64,000 nt of DNA, taken from contig NZ_WHJH01000008.1 in assembly GCF_011682145.1 (NCBI RefSeq), forward strand, positions 62,001 to 126,000, written 5' to 3'. The position numbers and the translations under genes were made by a program. Shown one piece after another: positions 49,887 to 59,388 of this stretch (position 1 is its first letter; every line of letters begins with the position of its first letter). Source of the DNA: Massilia mucilaginosa. GTDB taxonomy: Bacteria > Pseudomonadota > Gammaproteobacteria > Burkholderiales > Burkholderiaceae_D. The notes below the pieces were generated by a model that worked only from the letters and a program-made list of their open reading frames with translations, did no database searches and was not told the origin of the DNA.

Positions 49887-50701
49887 GCATGCGGCCGGAC
49901 GCGCTCATCTCCATCGTCATCGCCACCTACAACCGCCCCGACGCGCTCGAGGCGGTGGTGCAAGCCTGCTTTGCGCAGAGCGACAGGCAGTTCGAGATCA
50001 TCATCGCCGACGACGGTTCGGGCGAACCGACCCGCGCCTGTGTCGCGCGACTGCAACAGCGCGCGACGGTGCCCCTGCTTCATGTGTGGCAGCCGGACCA
50101 GGGCTTCCGGCTGGCGATGGCGCGCAACCAGGGCATTCTGGCCTCGCGCGGCGAGTACATCGTGCTGCTCGACGGCGACTGCATCCCGCAGCGCGATTTC
50201 GTGGCGCGCCACCGCGCGCTGGCGCAAGCGGGCTGCATGGTCACCGGCAGCCGCATCCTGCTCGACGACGCCTTCACGCAGCGCGTGCTGGCCGACAAGC
50301 GCGACCTGCACACCCTCGGACTGGCCGACAAACTGGCCCTGCGCGCGCGCGGCCACCTCAACAAGGCGCTGCAATTGCTGGTCAAGCTGCCCGACCTGGG
50401 ACGGGTGCGGACGCGCTTCAGCTGGCGCCGCATCAAGGGCTGCAACATGGCGGCCTGGCGCAGCGACATCGACACCGTCAACGGCTTCGACCAGAGCTTC
50501 GAGGGCTGGGGGCACGAGGATGCCGACTTCGTGGTGCGCCTGCATAATGCCGGCATCAAGCGCAAGGATGGCGCGTTTGCCACCGAAGTGTTTCATTTGT
50601 GGCACCGCGAGAACGCGCGCGACGAGGCCTCGAGCAACCGCGCGCTGGTGCGCCAGCGCGCCGCCGAGCGCACCGTGCGCGCACTGCGCGGGCTGGCATG
50701 A
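49883..50701 (+). CDS. GT2 glycosyltransferase, first of a tandem pair
   Basis: A 272-residue GT-A enzyme. N-terminal SIVIATYNRPDALEAVVQAC and the nucleotide-sugar metal site LLDGDC near residue 95 are followed by a C-terminal galactosyltransferase-type block GWGHEDADFVVRLHNAG. It probably adds a sugar to the LPS core or another surface glycan on the cytoplasmic side. The ATG overlaps the upstream ligase stop. It is closely related to the next gene, so the two arose by duplication. Donor sugar unknown. Confidence 0.9.
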   Translation: MSMRPDALISIVIATYNRPDALEAVVQACFAQSDRQFEIIIADDGSGEPTRACVARLQQRATVPLLHVWQPDQGFRLAMARNQGILASRGEYIVLLDGDCIPQRDFVARHRALAQAGCMVTGSRILLDDAFTQRVLADKRDLHTLGLADKLALRARGHLNKALQLLVKLPDLGRVRTRFSWRRIKGCNMAAWRSDIDTVNGFDQSFEGWGHEDADFVVRLHNAGIKRKDGAFATEVFHLWHRENARDEASSNRALVRQRAAERTVRALRGLA

Positions 50702-50820
50702 GGCGGCGTCCGCCATTGCGCCCGCAAGAGGCTGGACGCGGCGCGGCGGCGACGTATAATAGGTATGTACGCGATGCGCGCTGCCGCTGGCAGTGAATGT
50801 CGTTTCACCGGGAGTCCATC

Positions 50821-51636
50821 TTGTCACGTCCGCACACCATTTCTCTGATCGTCACCACCTACAACCGGCCCGATGCCCTGGAAGCGGTGCTGCGCGCCTG
50901 CCTGGCGCAGGATGATGACGATTTCGAGATCATCGTCACCGACGATGGGTCGACCGAGGCGACCCGGCACTGCGTCGAGCGCATCGCGGCGGGCACGCAG
51001 CGCCGCCTGGTGCATGTGTGGCAGCCGGACGACGGGTTCCGCGTGGCGCGCGCGCGCAACCAGGGCGTGCTGGCCGCGCGCGGCGACTACGTGATCTTCC
51101 TCGACGGCGACTGCGTGCCGCGCAAGGATTTCGTGGCCAGCCACCGGCGCCTGGCGCAGCAGGGCTGCATGATCACCGGCAGCCGCGTGCTGCTGTGTCC
51201 CGAATTTACCCGCGCCGCCCTGGCCGAACAGCGCGACCTGCACGAGGCGGGCCTGGGCGTCTGGTGGCGTGCCTGGCGCGCCGGGAATATCCAGAAGATC
51301 CTGCAGCTGGCGATCCGCCTGCCCGACCTGGGGCGAGTGCGGCGCGGCTTCACCATGCGCCGCATCAAGTCCTGCAACATGAGCGCCTGGCGCAGCGACA
51401 TCGAGCGCGTGAACGGTTTCGACGAATCGTTCTCCGGCTGGGGCCATGAAGATGCCGATTTCGTGGTGCGCCTGTTTAACGCCGGCGTGCGGCGCAAGGA
51501 CGGCGCCTTCGCCACCGAGGTGTTCCACCTGTGGCACAAGGAGCGCAATCGCGACCAGGCGGCCCATCACGACAAGCTGGTGTACCAGAGCCAGGTCGAC
51601 AAGATCATTCGCGCGCCGGTCGGACTGGCGCGCTGA
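50821..51636 (+). CDS. GT2 glycosyltransferase, second of a tandem pair
   Basis: A 271-residue paralogue of the previous gene with the same blocks (LIVTTYNRPDALEAVLRACL, FLDGDC, SGWGHEDADFVVRLFNAG). I prefer the TTG start at 50821, which has GGGAG six bases upstream and gives the same N-terminal length as the paralogue; ATG 50797 adds eight residues but has no good ribosome site. Divergence is concentrated in the middle (about residues 125-165), where acceptor choice is often set. Confidence 0.88.
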   Translation: MSRPHTISLIVTTYNRPDALEAVLRACLAQDDDDFEIIVTDDGSTEATRHCVERIAAGTQRRLVHVWQPDDGFRVARARNQGVLAARGDYVIFLDGDCVPRKDFVASHRRLAQQGCMITGSRVLLCPEFTRAALAEQRDLHEAGLGVWWRAWRAGNIQKILQLAIRLPDLGRVRRGFTMRRIKSCNMSAWRSDIERVNGFDESFSGWGHEDADFVVRLFNAGVRRKDGAFATEVFHLWHKERNRDQAAHHDKLVYQSQVDKIIRAPVGLAR

Positions 51637-51644
51637 CTGCGTAC

Positions 51645-52748
51645 ATGAGCATGCACGCCGCGGCGCCACTGCCGCTATTGAGCATCATCGTCCCCGCCTG
51701 GAATGTGCAGAACTACATCGTGGCGTGCCTGGCATCGGTGCTGGACCAGATGGGGCCGCGCCATGAGCTGATCGTCATCGACGACGGCTCGCGCGACGCC
51801 ACCCTGGCGCGCGTGCGCACCCTGCTCGAGGCATGCCCGCAGGTGGCGTGCACGGTAATTGCGCAGGACAACCAGGGCATCGCGGTGGCGCGCAACCAGG
51901 GCCTGGCCGCAGCGCGCGGCGAGTACATCGTGTTCGTCGACAGCGACGACCGCCTGCTGGCCGGCTCGCTGGCGGCGCTCGAGCAGGCCATCGACGCGCA
52001 CCATCCGGACGTCATCGCCTGCGACTTCCGCGTGTGGCTGCCGGATCAGGAAGACAAATCGCACCGGGTCGGTTTGCGCTATCCGCATGCGCTGCTGCGC
52101 GACCAGGCCACCATCCTCAATACCTTCTTCGCCGACCGCCAGATGTATGTGTGGGCCAAAGTCTTCAAGCGCGCCGTGTACGAGCAGCTGGAAGCGCCCG
52201 TGTTCCCGCCCGGGCGCGTATTCGAGGACGTGTCCACACTGCCCCGGTTATTGAGCCAGTGCGCCAGCCTGCTGTACCTGCCGCATCCGATCATCGACTA
52301 CCGCCAGCACCCGGCCAGCATCACCAAGCTCATTTCGGAGAAGTGGTGCCTGGACCTGGCGGGGGCGCTGCTGGTTGCGCGCGCGCATCTGGAGCGGCGC
52401 GGGGTTGATGCGTCGGTGAAGACCCACTTCGATATCGCGGCCGGGTATTTTTTTATCGGCGTGGTCAAGGACTCGTACGAATTGCCGCGCGCAAGCGGGC
52501 GGCGCGTGCGCGCCGCCATCAAGGCGGTGTTCATGGAGAGTCTGTTCGGCGACTGCGCCGGCATGCTGGCGGCGGTGCAGGCCGGACAGACGGTGTCGAT
52601 CGACCGCGGGCACGATGCGCGCATGATCCGGCAGGTGGAACGCGCGCTGGCGGGCAGTTTCGTGTTCCGGGTCAGGCAGACGGCAAGCCGCAAGATCAAG
52701 GTGTGGCGGCGCATGCGCAGGAATCGGAAGGCGGCGGCCGCCGCATGA
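51645..52748 (+). CDS. GT2 glycosyltransferase
   Basis: A 367-residue GT-A enzyme of a different branch from the tandem pair: LSIIVPAWNVQNYIVACLAS, FVDSDDRLLAGSLAALEQA with the DSD metal motif near residue 98, then a longer C-terminal helical region ending in a very basic tail (KIKVWRRMRRNRKAAAAA) that may hold it to the membrane. It lies eight bases after the previous stop in the same transcript. It likely extends the same surface glycan. A stem-loop follows. Confidence 0.88.
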   Translation: MSMHAAAPLPLLSIIVPAWNVQNYIVACLASVLDQMGPRHELIVIDDGSRDATLARVRTLLEACPQVACTVIAQDNQGIAVARNQGLAAARGEYIVFVDSDDRLLAGSLAALEQAIDAHHPDVIACDFRVWLPDQEDKSHRVGLRYPHALLRDQATILNTFFADRQMYVWAKVFKRAVYEQLEAPVFPPGRVFEDVSTLPRLLSQCASLLYLPHPIIDYRQHPASITKLISEKWCLDLAGALLVARAHLERRGVDASVKTHFDIAAGYFFIGVVKDSYELPRASGRRVRAAIKAVFMESLFGDCAGMLAAVQAGQTVSIDRGHDARMIRQVERALAGSFVFRVRQTASRKIKVWRRMRRNRKAAAAA

Positions 52749-52749
52749 G

Positions 52750-52787
52750 GCACGTCGTCCGCGCACCAAGGCGCGGGGACGACGTGC
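52750..52787. repeat. REP-like stem-loop between convergent GT2 and dnaE
   Basis: GCACGTCGTCC-GCGC and GCGC-GGGGACGACGTGC pair with a two-base bulge. It resembles the 25743 and 57501 palindromes and may also stop transcription from both sides. Confidence 0.6.
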
Positions 52788-52802
52788 TCGATGTTGTATC
52801 GC

Positions 52803-55800
52803 TTAGTACTCCACCGCGACCTCGCGCGCCCCCAGCACCTGTTCCAGCGCCAGGGTCAGCGCGTCCGACGGCGCCACGCGCCAGTCGTCGCCGAACTGCA
52901 GGGTGCAATCGACGCCCTGCGGCTTGACCCGCATCGCGACCGGCAAGCCGGTCATGGCGCGGTACGGCTGCAGCACTTCGGCGATTTTCGACGATGCCAC
53001 CTTGCCCGGCAAATACAGCCCGAGCTGGCGCCCGTAGTGCACGCGCGCCGAGGTCAGGTCGAACACCTTCTCGGCCGTGATGCGCAGGCCGCCATTGAAG
53101 CGGTCTTCGGACACCTTGCCCACCACCGCCAGGAACTCGTCTTCCTTGAAGATGTTCTTGTTCGACTCCACCACTTCGCTGTACACCGTCACTTCGACCG
53201 TGCCGCTCTTGTCGTCGAGCGAGACGATCAGGATCTTGCCGCGCTGGGTCATCTGGGTGCGCACGCCGGTGATCACGCCGCACATCATGCGCGGCTCGCG
53301 CGACGGTTCCAGGTCGGTCAGCTTGGTGCGCGCAAAGCGCCGCGCCTCGGTCGCGAAGGAATCGAACATATGCCCCGACAGGTAAAAGCCGAGCGCGATT
53401 TTTTCTTCGGACAGCTTCTGGCGGTCGGTCCACGGCGTCGCTTTCACGTACTCGGGCGGGGCCACCAGGTCGCTGTCGTCGCCGCCGAACAGGCTGACCT
53501 GGTTGACCGAGGCCGAGGCCTGGTCGGCCACTTCGACCGCGAACGCCACCGAGGCCAGCAGAATCGCGCGGTCGACCTTGAAGCAGTCGAACGCGCCGCT
53601 GCGGATCAGGGACTCGATGGTGCGGCGGTTGATCTGCTTGCGGTCGACCCGTTTGCAGAAGTCGAACAGGTCGGTGAACGGCCCGCCGCTGGTGCGCGCG
53701 GCGATGATCGCTTCGATCGCCGACTGGCCCGAGCCCTTGACCGCGCCCAGCCCGTAACGGATGTTGGTGACGCGCTTGCCCGTGACGGACGGCGGCGGGC
53801 CTTCCGGCATGAAGCGGTAGTCGGAGTGGTTGATGTCGGGCGGCAGGAGCGTGAGGCCGCAGACGTCGAGCGAGTCTTCGACCAGAATCTTGATCTTGTC
53901 GGTGTCGTCCATCGCCAGCGACAAGTTGGCGGCCATGAAGGCGGCCGTGTGGTGCGCCTTCAGGTAGGCGGTGTGGTACGACAGCAGCGCGTAGGCGGCG
54001 GCGTGCGACTTGTTGAAGCCGTAGCCGGCGAACTTTTCCATCAGGTCGAAAATCTCGTCGGCCTTTTCGGCCGTCAGGCCATCCTTGGCGGCGCCGGCGC
54101 GGAAGATCTCGCGGTGCTCGGCCATCTCTTCGGCCTTCTTTTTACCCATCGCGCGGCGCAGCATGTCGGCGCCGCCGAGCGAGTAGCCGCCGACGATCTG
54201 CGCCATCTGCATGACCTGCTCCTGATACACCATGATGCCGTAGGTTTCGGACAAAATGGATTCGGTGCGCGGGTCGGGATAGTCGAAGCGTTCGCCGTGC
54301 TTGCGCTTGCAAAAATCCGGGATCAGGTCCATCGGGCCGGGCCGGTACAGCGCCACGAGCGCGATGATGTCCTCGAAGCGGTCGGGACGCGCGTCTTTGA
54401 GCATGCCCTGCATGCCGCGCGACTCGAGCTGGAATACCGCGACTGTCTTGGCCTTGGTCAGCAGCTCGTAGGAAGCCTTGTCGTTGAGCGGCAGCTTTTC
54501 GAGCGCGAAGTCGGCGTTGGCCGGGTCGAGCTGCTTGATGTAGCGTACCGCGCGGTCGAGAATGGTGAGCGTGGTCAGGCCCAGAAAGTCGAACTTGACC
54601 AGGCCCACGGCCTCCACGTCGTCCTTGTCGTACTGCGAGACCACGCCGGAGTCGCCGCCCTGGGTGTACAGCGGGCAGAAGTCGGTCAGCTTGCCGGGGG
54701 CGATCAGCACGCCGCCGGCGTGCATGCCGATGTTACGGGCGATGCCTTCGACCTGCTGCGCCAGCGCCAGCAACTGCTTGACCTCGTCCTCGTTCTCCAG
54801 GCGCTCCTTGAGCATCGGTTCTTCTTCGATGGCGTCGGCAATCGTCACCGGCTTGCCCGGCTTGAAGGGAATCAGCTTGGAGATGCCGTCGCAGAAGTTG
54901 TAGCCGAAATCGAGCACGCGGCCGACATCGCGGATCGCGCCCTTGGCGGCCATGGTACCGAAGGTGGCGATCTGGGAGACCGCCTCCTTGCCGTACAAAT
55001 CCTTGACGTGCTGGATGACGCGGTCGCGCCCTTCCTGGCAAAAGTCGATGTCGAAGTCGGGCATCGAGACGCGTTCGGGATTCAAGAAGCGTTCGAACAG
55101 CAGGTTGTATTGCAGCGGATCGAGATCGGTGATCAAGAGCGAATACGCCACCAGCGAGCCCGCGCCCGAACCGCGGCCCGGGCCGACCGGCACGCCGTTT
55201 TCCTTGGCCCACTTGATGAACTCGGCCACGATCAGGAAGTAGCCGGGGAACTTCATGTTACAGATCGTATCGGTCTCGAACTTGAGGCGCGCTTCGTAGC
55301 GCGGACGCGCCGCTTCGCGCTTGACCGGGTCCGGGTACAGGTGGATCAGGCGCTGTTCCAGGCCGGCCTGCGATTCGGACACCAGGAACTGGTCGATCGT
55401 CATGCCGGGCGGGGTCGGGAAGTTCGGCAGTTGCGGCTTGCCGAGGGTGAGCACGACGTTGCAGCGCTTGGCGATCTGGACCGAGTTGGCCAGCGCGGCC
55501 GGCATGTCGGCGAACAGTTCGGCCATCTCGGCCTGCGACTTGAAGCGCATCTCTTCGTTGAAGCGCTTGACCCGTTTGGCGTTGGCCAGCATTTCGCCTT
55601 CGGCGATGCAGGTGCGCGCTTCGTGGGCGATGAATTCTTCGGGCGAGAGAAACTGGATCGGGTGGGTGGCGACCACCGGCAGGCCCAGTTTTGCGGCCAG
55701 TGCGACCGCGTGGCGCACCTGGGCTTCCTGGTTGGGCTGGCCGGCGCGCTGCACTTCGATGTAGAAGTGGCCGGGGAAGACCGCCGCCCAGCGCTGGGCG

Positions 55801-56354
55801 CAGCGTTCGGCCAGGGCCAGGTTGCCGTTTTCGATGGCGGTGCCGACGTCGCCGAAGTGCGCGCCGGAGAGCACGATCAGGCCGTTGGCCTGGTTCTCGG
55901 CGGGCGACAGGGTCGAGACGCTGGTGGCCAGCGCCTCGAGCCACTCGGGGCGGATTTCGGCGCGGCCCTTGTGCTGGTTGCTCAGCCAGGCTTTGGAGAG
56001 CAGTTCGCACAGCTGCAGGTAGCCCATGCGGTTCTTGGCCAGCAGCAGCAGGCGCGATGGCTTGTCGCGGTTGTCGTCGTTGGAAATCCAGGCGTCCACG
56101 CCGATGACCGGCTTGATGCCCTTGCCGCGCGCCGATTTGTAGAACTTGACCATGCCGAACAGGTTGGCCAGGTCGGTAATGGCCAGCGCCGGCTGCTTGT
56201 CCCTGGCGGCGGCGGCGACGACGTCGTCGATGCGCACCAGGCCGTCGACGATCGAGTACTCGGAGTGCACGCGCAGGTGGACGAAGGCCGGTGCGGCCGG
56301 CTTGGCTGGCGCGGCGAGCGTGGTGCTCCCGGCTTCGATGACATCGGTACTCAT
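52803..56354 (-). CDS. dnaE: DNA polymerase III subunit alpha
   Basis: The 1183-residue replicative polymerase. It has an N-terminal PHP domain (FVHLRVHSEYSIVDGLVRID), the catalytic aspartates in SMPDFDIDFCQEGRD near residue 435, the thumb and fingers (GYGFNKSHAAAYALLSYHTA near residue 790), a helix-hairpin-helix/OB C-terminal part (MMCGVITGVRTQMTQRGKIL) and the clamp-binding tail region. Length is slightly above E. coli DnaE because of an Ala/Pro-rich N-terminal lead. It is a single gene divergent from trhO. The long plus-strand frame opposite it is only its shadow. Confidence 0.98.
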   Translation of the reverse strand: MSTDVIEAGSTTLAAPAKPAAPAFVHLRVHSEYSIVDGLVRIDDVVAAAARDKQPALAITDLANLFGMVKFYKSARGKGIKPVIGVDAWISNDDNRDKPSRLLLLAKNRMGYLQLCELLSKAWLSNQHKGRAEIRPEWLEALATSVSTLSPAENQANGLIVLSGAHFGDVGTAIENGNLALAERCAQRWAAVFPGHFYIEVQRAGQPNQEAQVRHAVALAAKLGLPVVATHPIQFLSPEEFIAHEARTCIAEGEMLANAKRVKRFNEEMRFKSQAEMAELFADMPAALANSVQIAKRCNVVLTLGKPQLPNFPTPPGMTIDQFLVSESQAGLEQRLIHLYPDPVKREAARPRYEARLKFETDTICNMKFPGYFLIVAEFIKWAKENGVPVGPGRGSGAGSLVAYSLLITDLDPLQYNLLFERFLNPERVSMPDFDIDFCQEGRDRVIQHVKDLYGKEAVSQIATFGTMAAKGAIRDVGRVLDFGYNFCDGISKLIPFKPGKPVTIADAIEEEPMLKERLENEDEVKQLLALAQQVEGIARNIGMHAGGVLIAPGKLTDFCPLYTQGGDSGVVSQYDKDDVEAVGLVKFDFLGLTTLTILDRAVRYIKQLDPANADFALEKLPLNDKASYELLTKAKTVAVFQLESRGMQGMLKDARPDRFEDIIALVALYRPGPMDLIPDFCKRKHGERFDYPDPRTESILSETYGIMVYQEQVMQMAQIVGGYSLGGADMLRRAMGKKKAEEMAEHREIFRAGAAKDGLTAEKADEIFDLMEKFAGYGFNKSHAAAYALLSYHTAYLKAHHTAAFMAANLSLAMDDTDKIKILVEDSLDVCGLTLLPPDINHSDYRFMPEGPPPSVTGKRVTNIRYGLGAVKGSGQSAIEAIIAARTSGGPFTDLFDFCKRVDRKQINRRTIESLIRSGAFDCFKVDRAILLASVAFAVEVADQASASVNQVSLFGGDDSDLVAPPEYVKATPWTDRQKLSEEKIALGFYLSGHMFDSFATEARRFARTKLTDLEPSREPRMMCGVITGVRTQMTQRGKILIVSLDDKSGTVEVTVYSEVVESNKNIFKEDEFLAVVGKVSEDRFNGGLRITAEKVFDLTSARVHYGRQLGLYLPGKVASSKIAEVLQPYRAMTGLPVAMRVKPQGVDCTLQFGDDWRVAPSDALTLALEQVLGAREVAVEY

Positions 56355-56514
56355 GTGTGTTTCGCCTGCTGTACAAAGAGTGCTATTTTACCGCGCTGGC
56401 GGGCCGCGCATGAAAAGGTCGTGGCGCCGGCGGCATACCCCTGATGCCAGCGTGGACATTGTTCTATAATATCGGCTTTCCCTTTTGCCGATCCTTCACC
56501 GATCCTTCGCTCCC

Positions 56515-57417
56515 ATGCAAGCTAATACTGCTTTACAAGCTGAAGCGCATGCCGCCATCGCCGCAGCTGCCGCCCACGTCAACATCGCCGCCTACAAATT
56601 TGTCACTTTCGACAACATTGAGGAAATGCGTCCCCGGTACCAGGACATCTGCAAGCGCCTGGCGCTGAAAGGCACGATTTTATTGACGCCGGAAGGGATC
56701 AATATGTTCCTGTCCGGCCCGCGCTCGCATATCGACGAGTACCTGGCCTGGGTGCGCGCCGATGCGCGCTTTGCCGATATCGAGGTCAAGGAAAGCTATT
56801 CCGAAGAGCAGTCGCACAAGCGCATGCTGGTGAAGATCAAGAAAGAAATCATCACCATGCGCATGCCGCTGATCCAGCCCGAACAAGGCCGCGCGCCGGC
56901 GGTGGGCGCCAGCACGCTCAAGCGCTGGCTCGACAACGGCGTCGACGACGACGGCCGCGAAGTGGTGATGATGGAAACGCGCAATGCCTTCGAGGTCGAT
57001 GTGGGCACGTTTGAAAACACCCTGGACTACCGGATCGACAAGTTCAGCGAGTTTCCGGAGGTGGTGGCGCAGCACCGCGAGCAGTTGCAGGGCAAGACCG
57101 TGGTGACCTTCTGCACCGGCGGCATCCGCTGCGAAAAGGCGGCGATCCACATGAAAAATATCGGTTACGAGAGCGTGTACCAGCTCGACGGCGGGATCTT
57201 GAAGTACTTCGAGGAAGTCGGCGGCGCCCATTACAAGGGCGACTGTTTCGTGTTCGACTACCGCACGGCGCTCAATCCGCAGTTAGAGGCGACGGTGACG
57301 ACGGTGCAGTGCTTCGCCTGCCGCGCGGTGGTGACGCCGCGCGACCAGTTGTCGCCGCTGTACGTGTACGAAAAATCGTGCCCGCAGTGCCATCCCGAGC
57401 GGGACCAGGCGGCGTAA
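56515..57417 (+). CDS. trhO: tRNA uridine-34 hydroxylase, rhodanese family (TrhO/YceA)
   Basis: A 300-residue cytosolic protein: N-terminal acylphosphatase-like domain ([36 protein letters not shown]) and a rhodanese domain with active Cys in [13 protein letters not shown] near residue 200. A cysteine-rich tail ([19 protein letters not shown]) follows. It performs oxygen-dependent 5-hydroxylation of U34 in tRNAs. The start [11 protein letters not shown] at 56515 is preferred; a TATAAT at 56465-56470 probably belongs to its promoter. Divergent from dnaE. Confidence 0.93.
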   Translation: MQANTALQAEAHAAIAAAAAHVNIAAYKFVTFDNIEEMRPRYQDICKRLALKGTILLTPEGINMFLSGPRSHIDEYLAWVRADARFADIEVKESYSEEQSHKRMLVKIKKEIITMRMPLIQPEQGRAPAVGASTLKRWLDNGVDDDGREVVMMETRNAFEVDVGTFENTLDYRIDKFSEFPEVVAQHREQLQGKTVVTFCTGGIRCEKAAIHMKNIGYESVYQLDGGILKYFEEVGGAHYKGDCFVFDYRTALNPQLEATVTTVQCFACRAVVTPRDQLSPLYVYEKSCPQCHPERDQAA

Positions 57418-57500
57418 AGACGGGTGGGCGCTGACCCACCCTGCCCATGGGCGCAAATGCCGCCACGCTATTTCACTATGCGACAACGTTACACTCAAAA

Positions 57501-57530
57501 CCGTCATTCCCGCGCAGGCGGGAATGACGG
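57501..57530. repeat. perfect 30-bp REP palindrome
   Basis: CCGTCATTCCCGC-GCAG-GCGGGAATGACGG is a flawless 13-bp stem between the convergent trhO and manC genes. It is typical of dispersed extragenic palindromes and could end both transcripts. Confidence 0.8.
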
Positions 57531-57552
57531 TTTGGCACTTAGCGCTATGCCA

Positions 57553-58974
57553 TCAAACGCGGCCGTAGTTATCCTGGAAGCGGACGATATCGTCCTCGCC
57601 CAGGTAATCGCCGCTCTGCACTTCAATCATCACCAGGTCGAGCACGCCCGGATTTTCCAGGCGGTGCTTGTGGCCGGCCGGAATATAGGTCGACTCGTTG
57701 GTGGAGACGAACAGCTCGCGATCGCCATTGACCACCTTGGCCATGCCGCTGACCACGATCCAGTGCTCGCTGCGGTGATGGTGCATCTGCAGGCTCAGGC
57801 TGGCGCCCGGCTTGACTTCGATGCGCTTGATCTTGAAGCGGGTACTGTCTTCCAGTACCGTGTAGGTGCCCCACGGACGGTGCACGGTGCGGTGCAGCTT
57901 GTGCGCGTCGTGCCCTTCGGATTTGAGGCTCACGTACAGGTGCTTGACGTCCTGCACGCGGCTGCGGTCGGCCACCAGCAAGGCGTCCGGCGTGTCGACG
58001 ATGATCAGGTTGCTGACGCCGACCGCGCCCACCAGGCGCTCGTTGCTCTGGATGAAGCAATCGCTCACATCGTGCAGGCGCACGTCGCCATCGATGCGGT
58101 TGCCGTCGGCGTCCGGCGCGATCAGCTCGCCCAGCGCGTTCCAGGAACCAATGTCGCTCCAGCCGATATTGCACGGCACCACCGACACCCTGGCCGATTT
58201 TTCCATCACCGCGTAATCGATGGAATCGTCGGCGACCTGCTCGAAAGCGGCCGCGTCCAGTTCGCACTGGGTAAAGTTCTTGCCGCTGGCGCTGCGCGAC
58301 TCGGCCAGGCAGGCACGGGTGGCGGCCAGGATCTGCGGGCAGTGCAATTCCATCTCGGCGATCATGCTGCCGGCGCTGAAGCAGAACATGCCCGAATTCC
58401 ACAGGTAGCGGCCGCTGGCGAGGTATTCACGGGCTTTTTCCAGGCTCGGCTTCTCGACGAAACGCAACACGGTGTTGCCCTCCGCCTCGATGTAGCCGAA
58501 GCCGGTCTCGGGCGTATGCGTCTCGATGCCGAAGGTCACCAGGCGGCCGGACTGGGCCAGCGGGATGGCCTGGGCGACGGCGGCGCCGAAGGCGGCCTGG
58601 TCGGCAATCAAATGGTCGGCGGCGAGCACCAGCAGCACCGCATCAAGGCCGTGCGTGGCCGCCACGTGCAGGGCGGCGGCGGCGATCGCGGGCGCGGTGT
58701 TGCGGCCGAACGGTTCCAGGATATAGCTGTTGGCCAGGCCCTCGTGGCCTTTCGCGACGGCGCGGTAATCGTCTTCGGTCTTGAAGAACAATTCGCGGTT
58801 GGTCACGGTCAGCACTTGCGCCACGTCGGGCAAGGCGGCGCCGCGCAGCCAGGCTTTTTGCAGCAGGCTATGGCCATCGGCCAGGCGAATGAAGGGTTTC
58901 GGGTGAAGTTCGCGGGAAACGGGCCACAGGCGCGAGCCGGCACCGCCGCAAAGAATGGTAGGGATGAGTTTCAA
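57553..58974 (-). CDS. manC: mannose-1-phosphate guanylyltransferase/mannose-6-phosphate isomerase
   Basis: A 473-residue bifunctional enzyme of GDP-mannose synthesis. The N-terminal nucleotidyltransferase has LIPTILCGGAGSRLWPVSRE and VLAADHLIAD; the C-terminal cupin isomerase has RPWGTYTVLE, SLQMHHHRSEHWIVVSG and YIPAGHKHRLENPG. The start is TTG at 58974 with AGGAAC seven bases upstream; the longer frame with an ATG further out has no motif support. It supplies GDP-mannose for surface polysaccharide. It lies 152 bases after the type I secretion operon on the same strand. Confidence 0.95.
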   Translation of the reverse strand: MKLIPTILCGGAGSRLWPVSRELHPKPFIRLADGHSLLQKAWLRGAALPDVAQVLTVTNRELFFKTEDDYRAVAKGHEGLANSYILEPFGRNTAPAIAAAALHVAATHGLDAVLLVLAADHLIADQAAFGAAVAQAIPLAQSGRLVTFGIETHTPETGFGYIEAEGNTVLRFVEKPSLEKAREYLASGRYLWNSGMFCFSAGSMIAEMELHCPQILAATRACLAESRSASGKNFTQCELDAAAFEQVADDSIDYAVMEKSARVSVVPCNIGWSDIGSWNALGELIAPDADGNRIDGDVRLHDVSDCFIQSNERLVGAVGVSNLIIVDTPDALLVADRSRVQDVKHLYVSLKSEGHDAHKLHRTVHRPWGTYTVLEDSTRFKIKRIEVKPGASLSLQMHHHRSEHWIVVSGMAKVVNGDRELFVSTNESTYIPAGHKHRLENPGVLDLVMIEVQSGDYLGEDDIVRFQDNYGRV

Positions 58975-59126
58975 AGCGGTTCCTTTAGTGCATGCATGCC
59001 GGATCATCCGGCGATCGATGTGACAACGCAAATAACGTTGCGCATTCTACATCATTGGATGCACCGGAGGAATCGCAGCACCCGCCCGCGGCGCCAGGAC
59101 GGCGTCGCGGGTGGGTCCGGTGGGTC

Positions 59127-59333
59127 TTATTGCGCTGTTTTTGGCAGCAGATCTTTCAACACGCTCTTGTAGGTGCCGCGAGCGGTTTCGTAAATGGCCA
59201 GTTGGGCGTTCAGGCGCGCGATCTCCGATTCCACGTAACGCAGGTTGGTCACTTGCTGTTGCGCTTCCGGGGACAGATCCGACACTTTGTAGCTGACGCC
59301 GCCGGTGCTGATTTCAAGTTCGTTGGTGCTCAT
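59127..59333 (-). CDS. DUF6447-like small protein in type I secretion operon
   Basis: A 68-residue soluble protein, MSTNELEISTGGVSYKVSDL to KSVLKDLLPKTAQ. A short beta start precedes a coiled-coil helix (RYVESEIARLNAQLAIYETA). It resembles small DUF6447 proteins found at the end of TolC/HlyD/ABC secretion operons. It could be an accessory or regulatory part of that export system; no function is established. It lies 55 bases after tolC. Confidence 0.75.
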   Translation of the reverse strand: MSTNELEISTGGVSYKVSDLSPEAQQQVTNLRYVESEIARLNAQLAIYETARGTYKSVLKDLLPKTAQ

Positions 59334-59388
59334 GTTTCCTCTTATGATAAAAATGGCCGGTGCCAGATGGCCGCCGGCTGGGGGTTGA

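Noticed and set aside
52791-56444. A 1217-codon open frame on the plus strand opposite dnaE
   Set aside because: It mirrors dnaE codon by codon; high GC leaves the antisense frame open. Composition is Gln/His/Arg/Val-rich without motifs.
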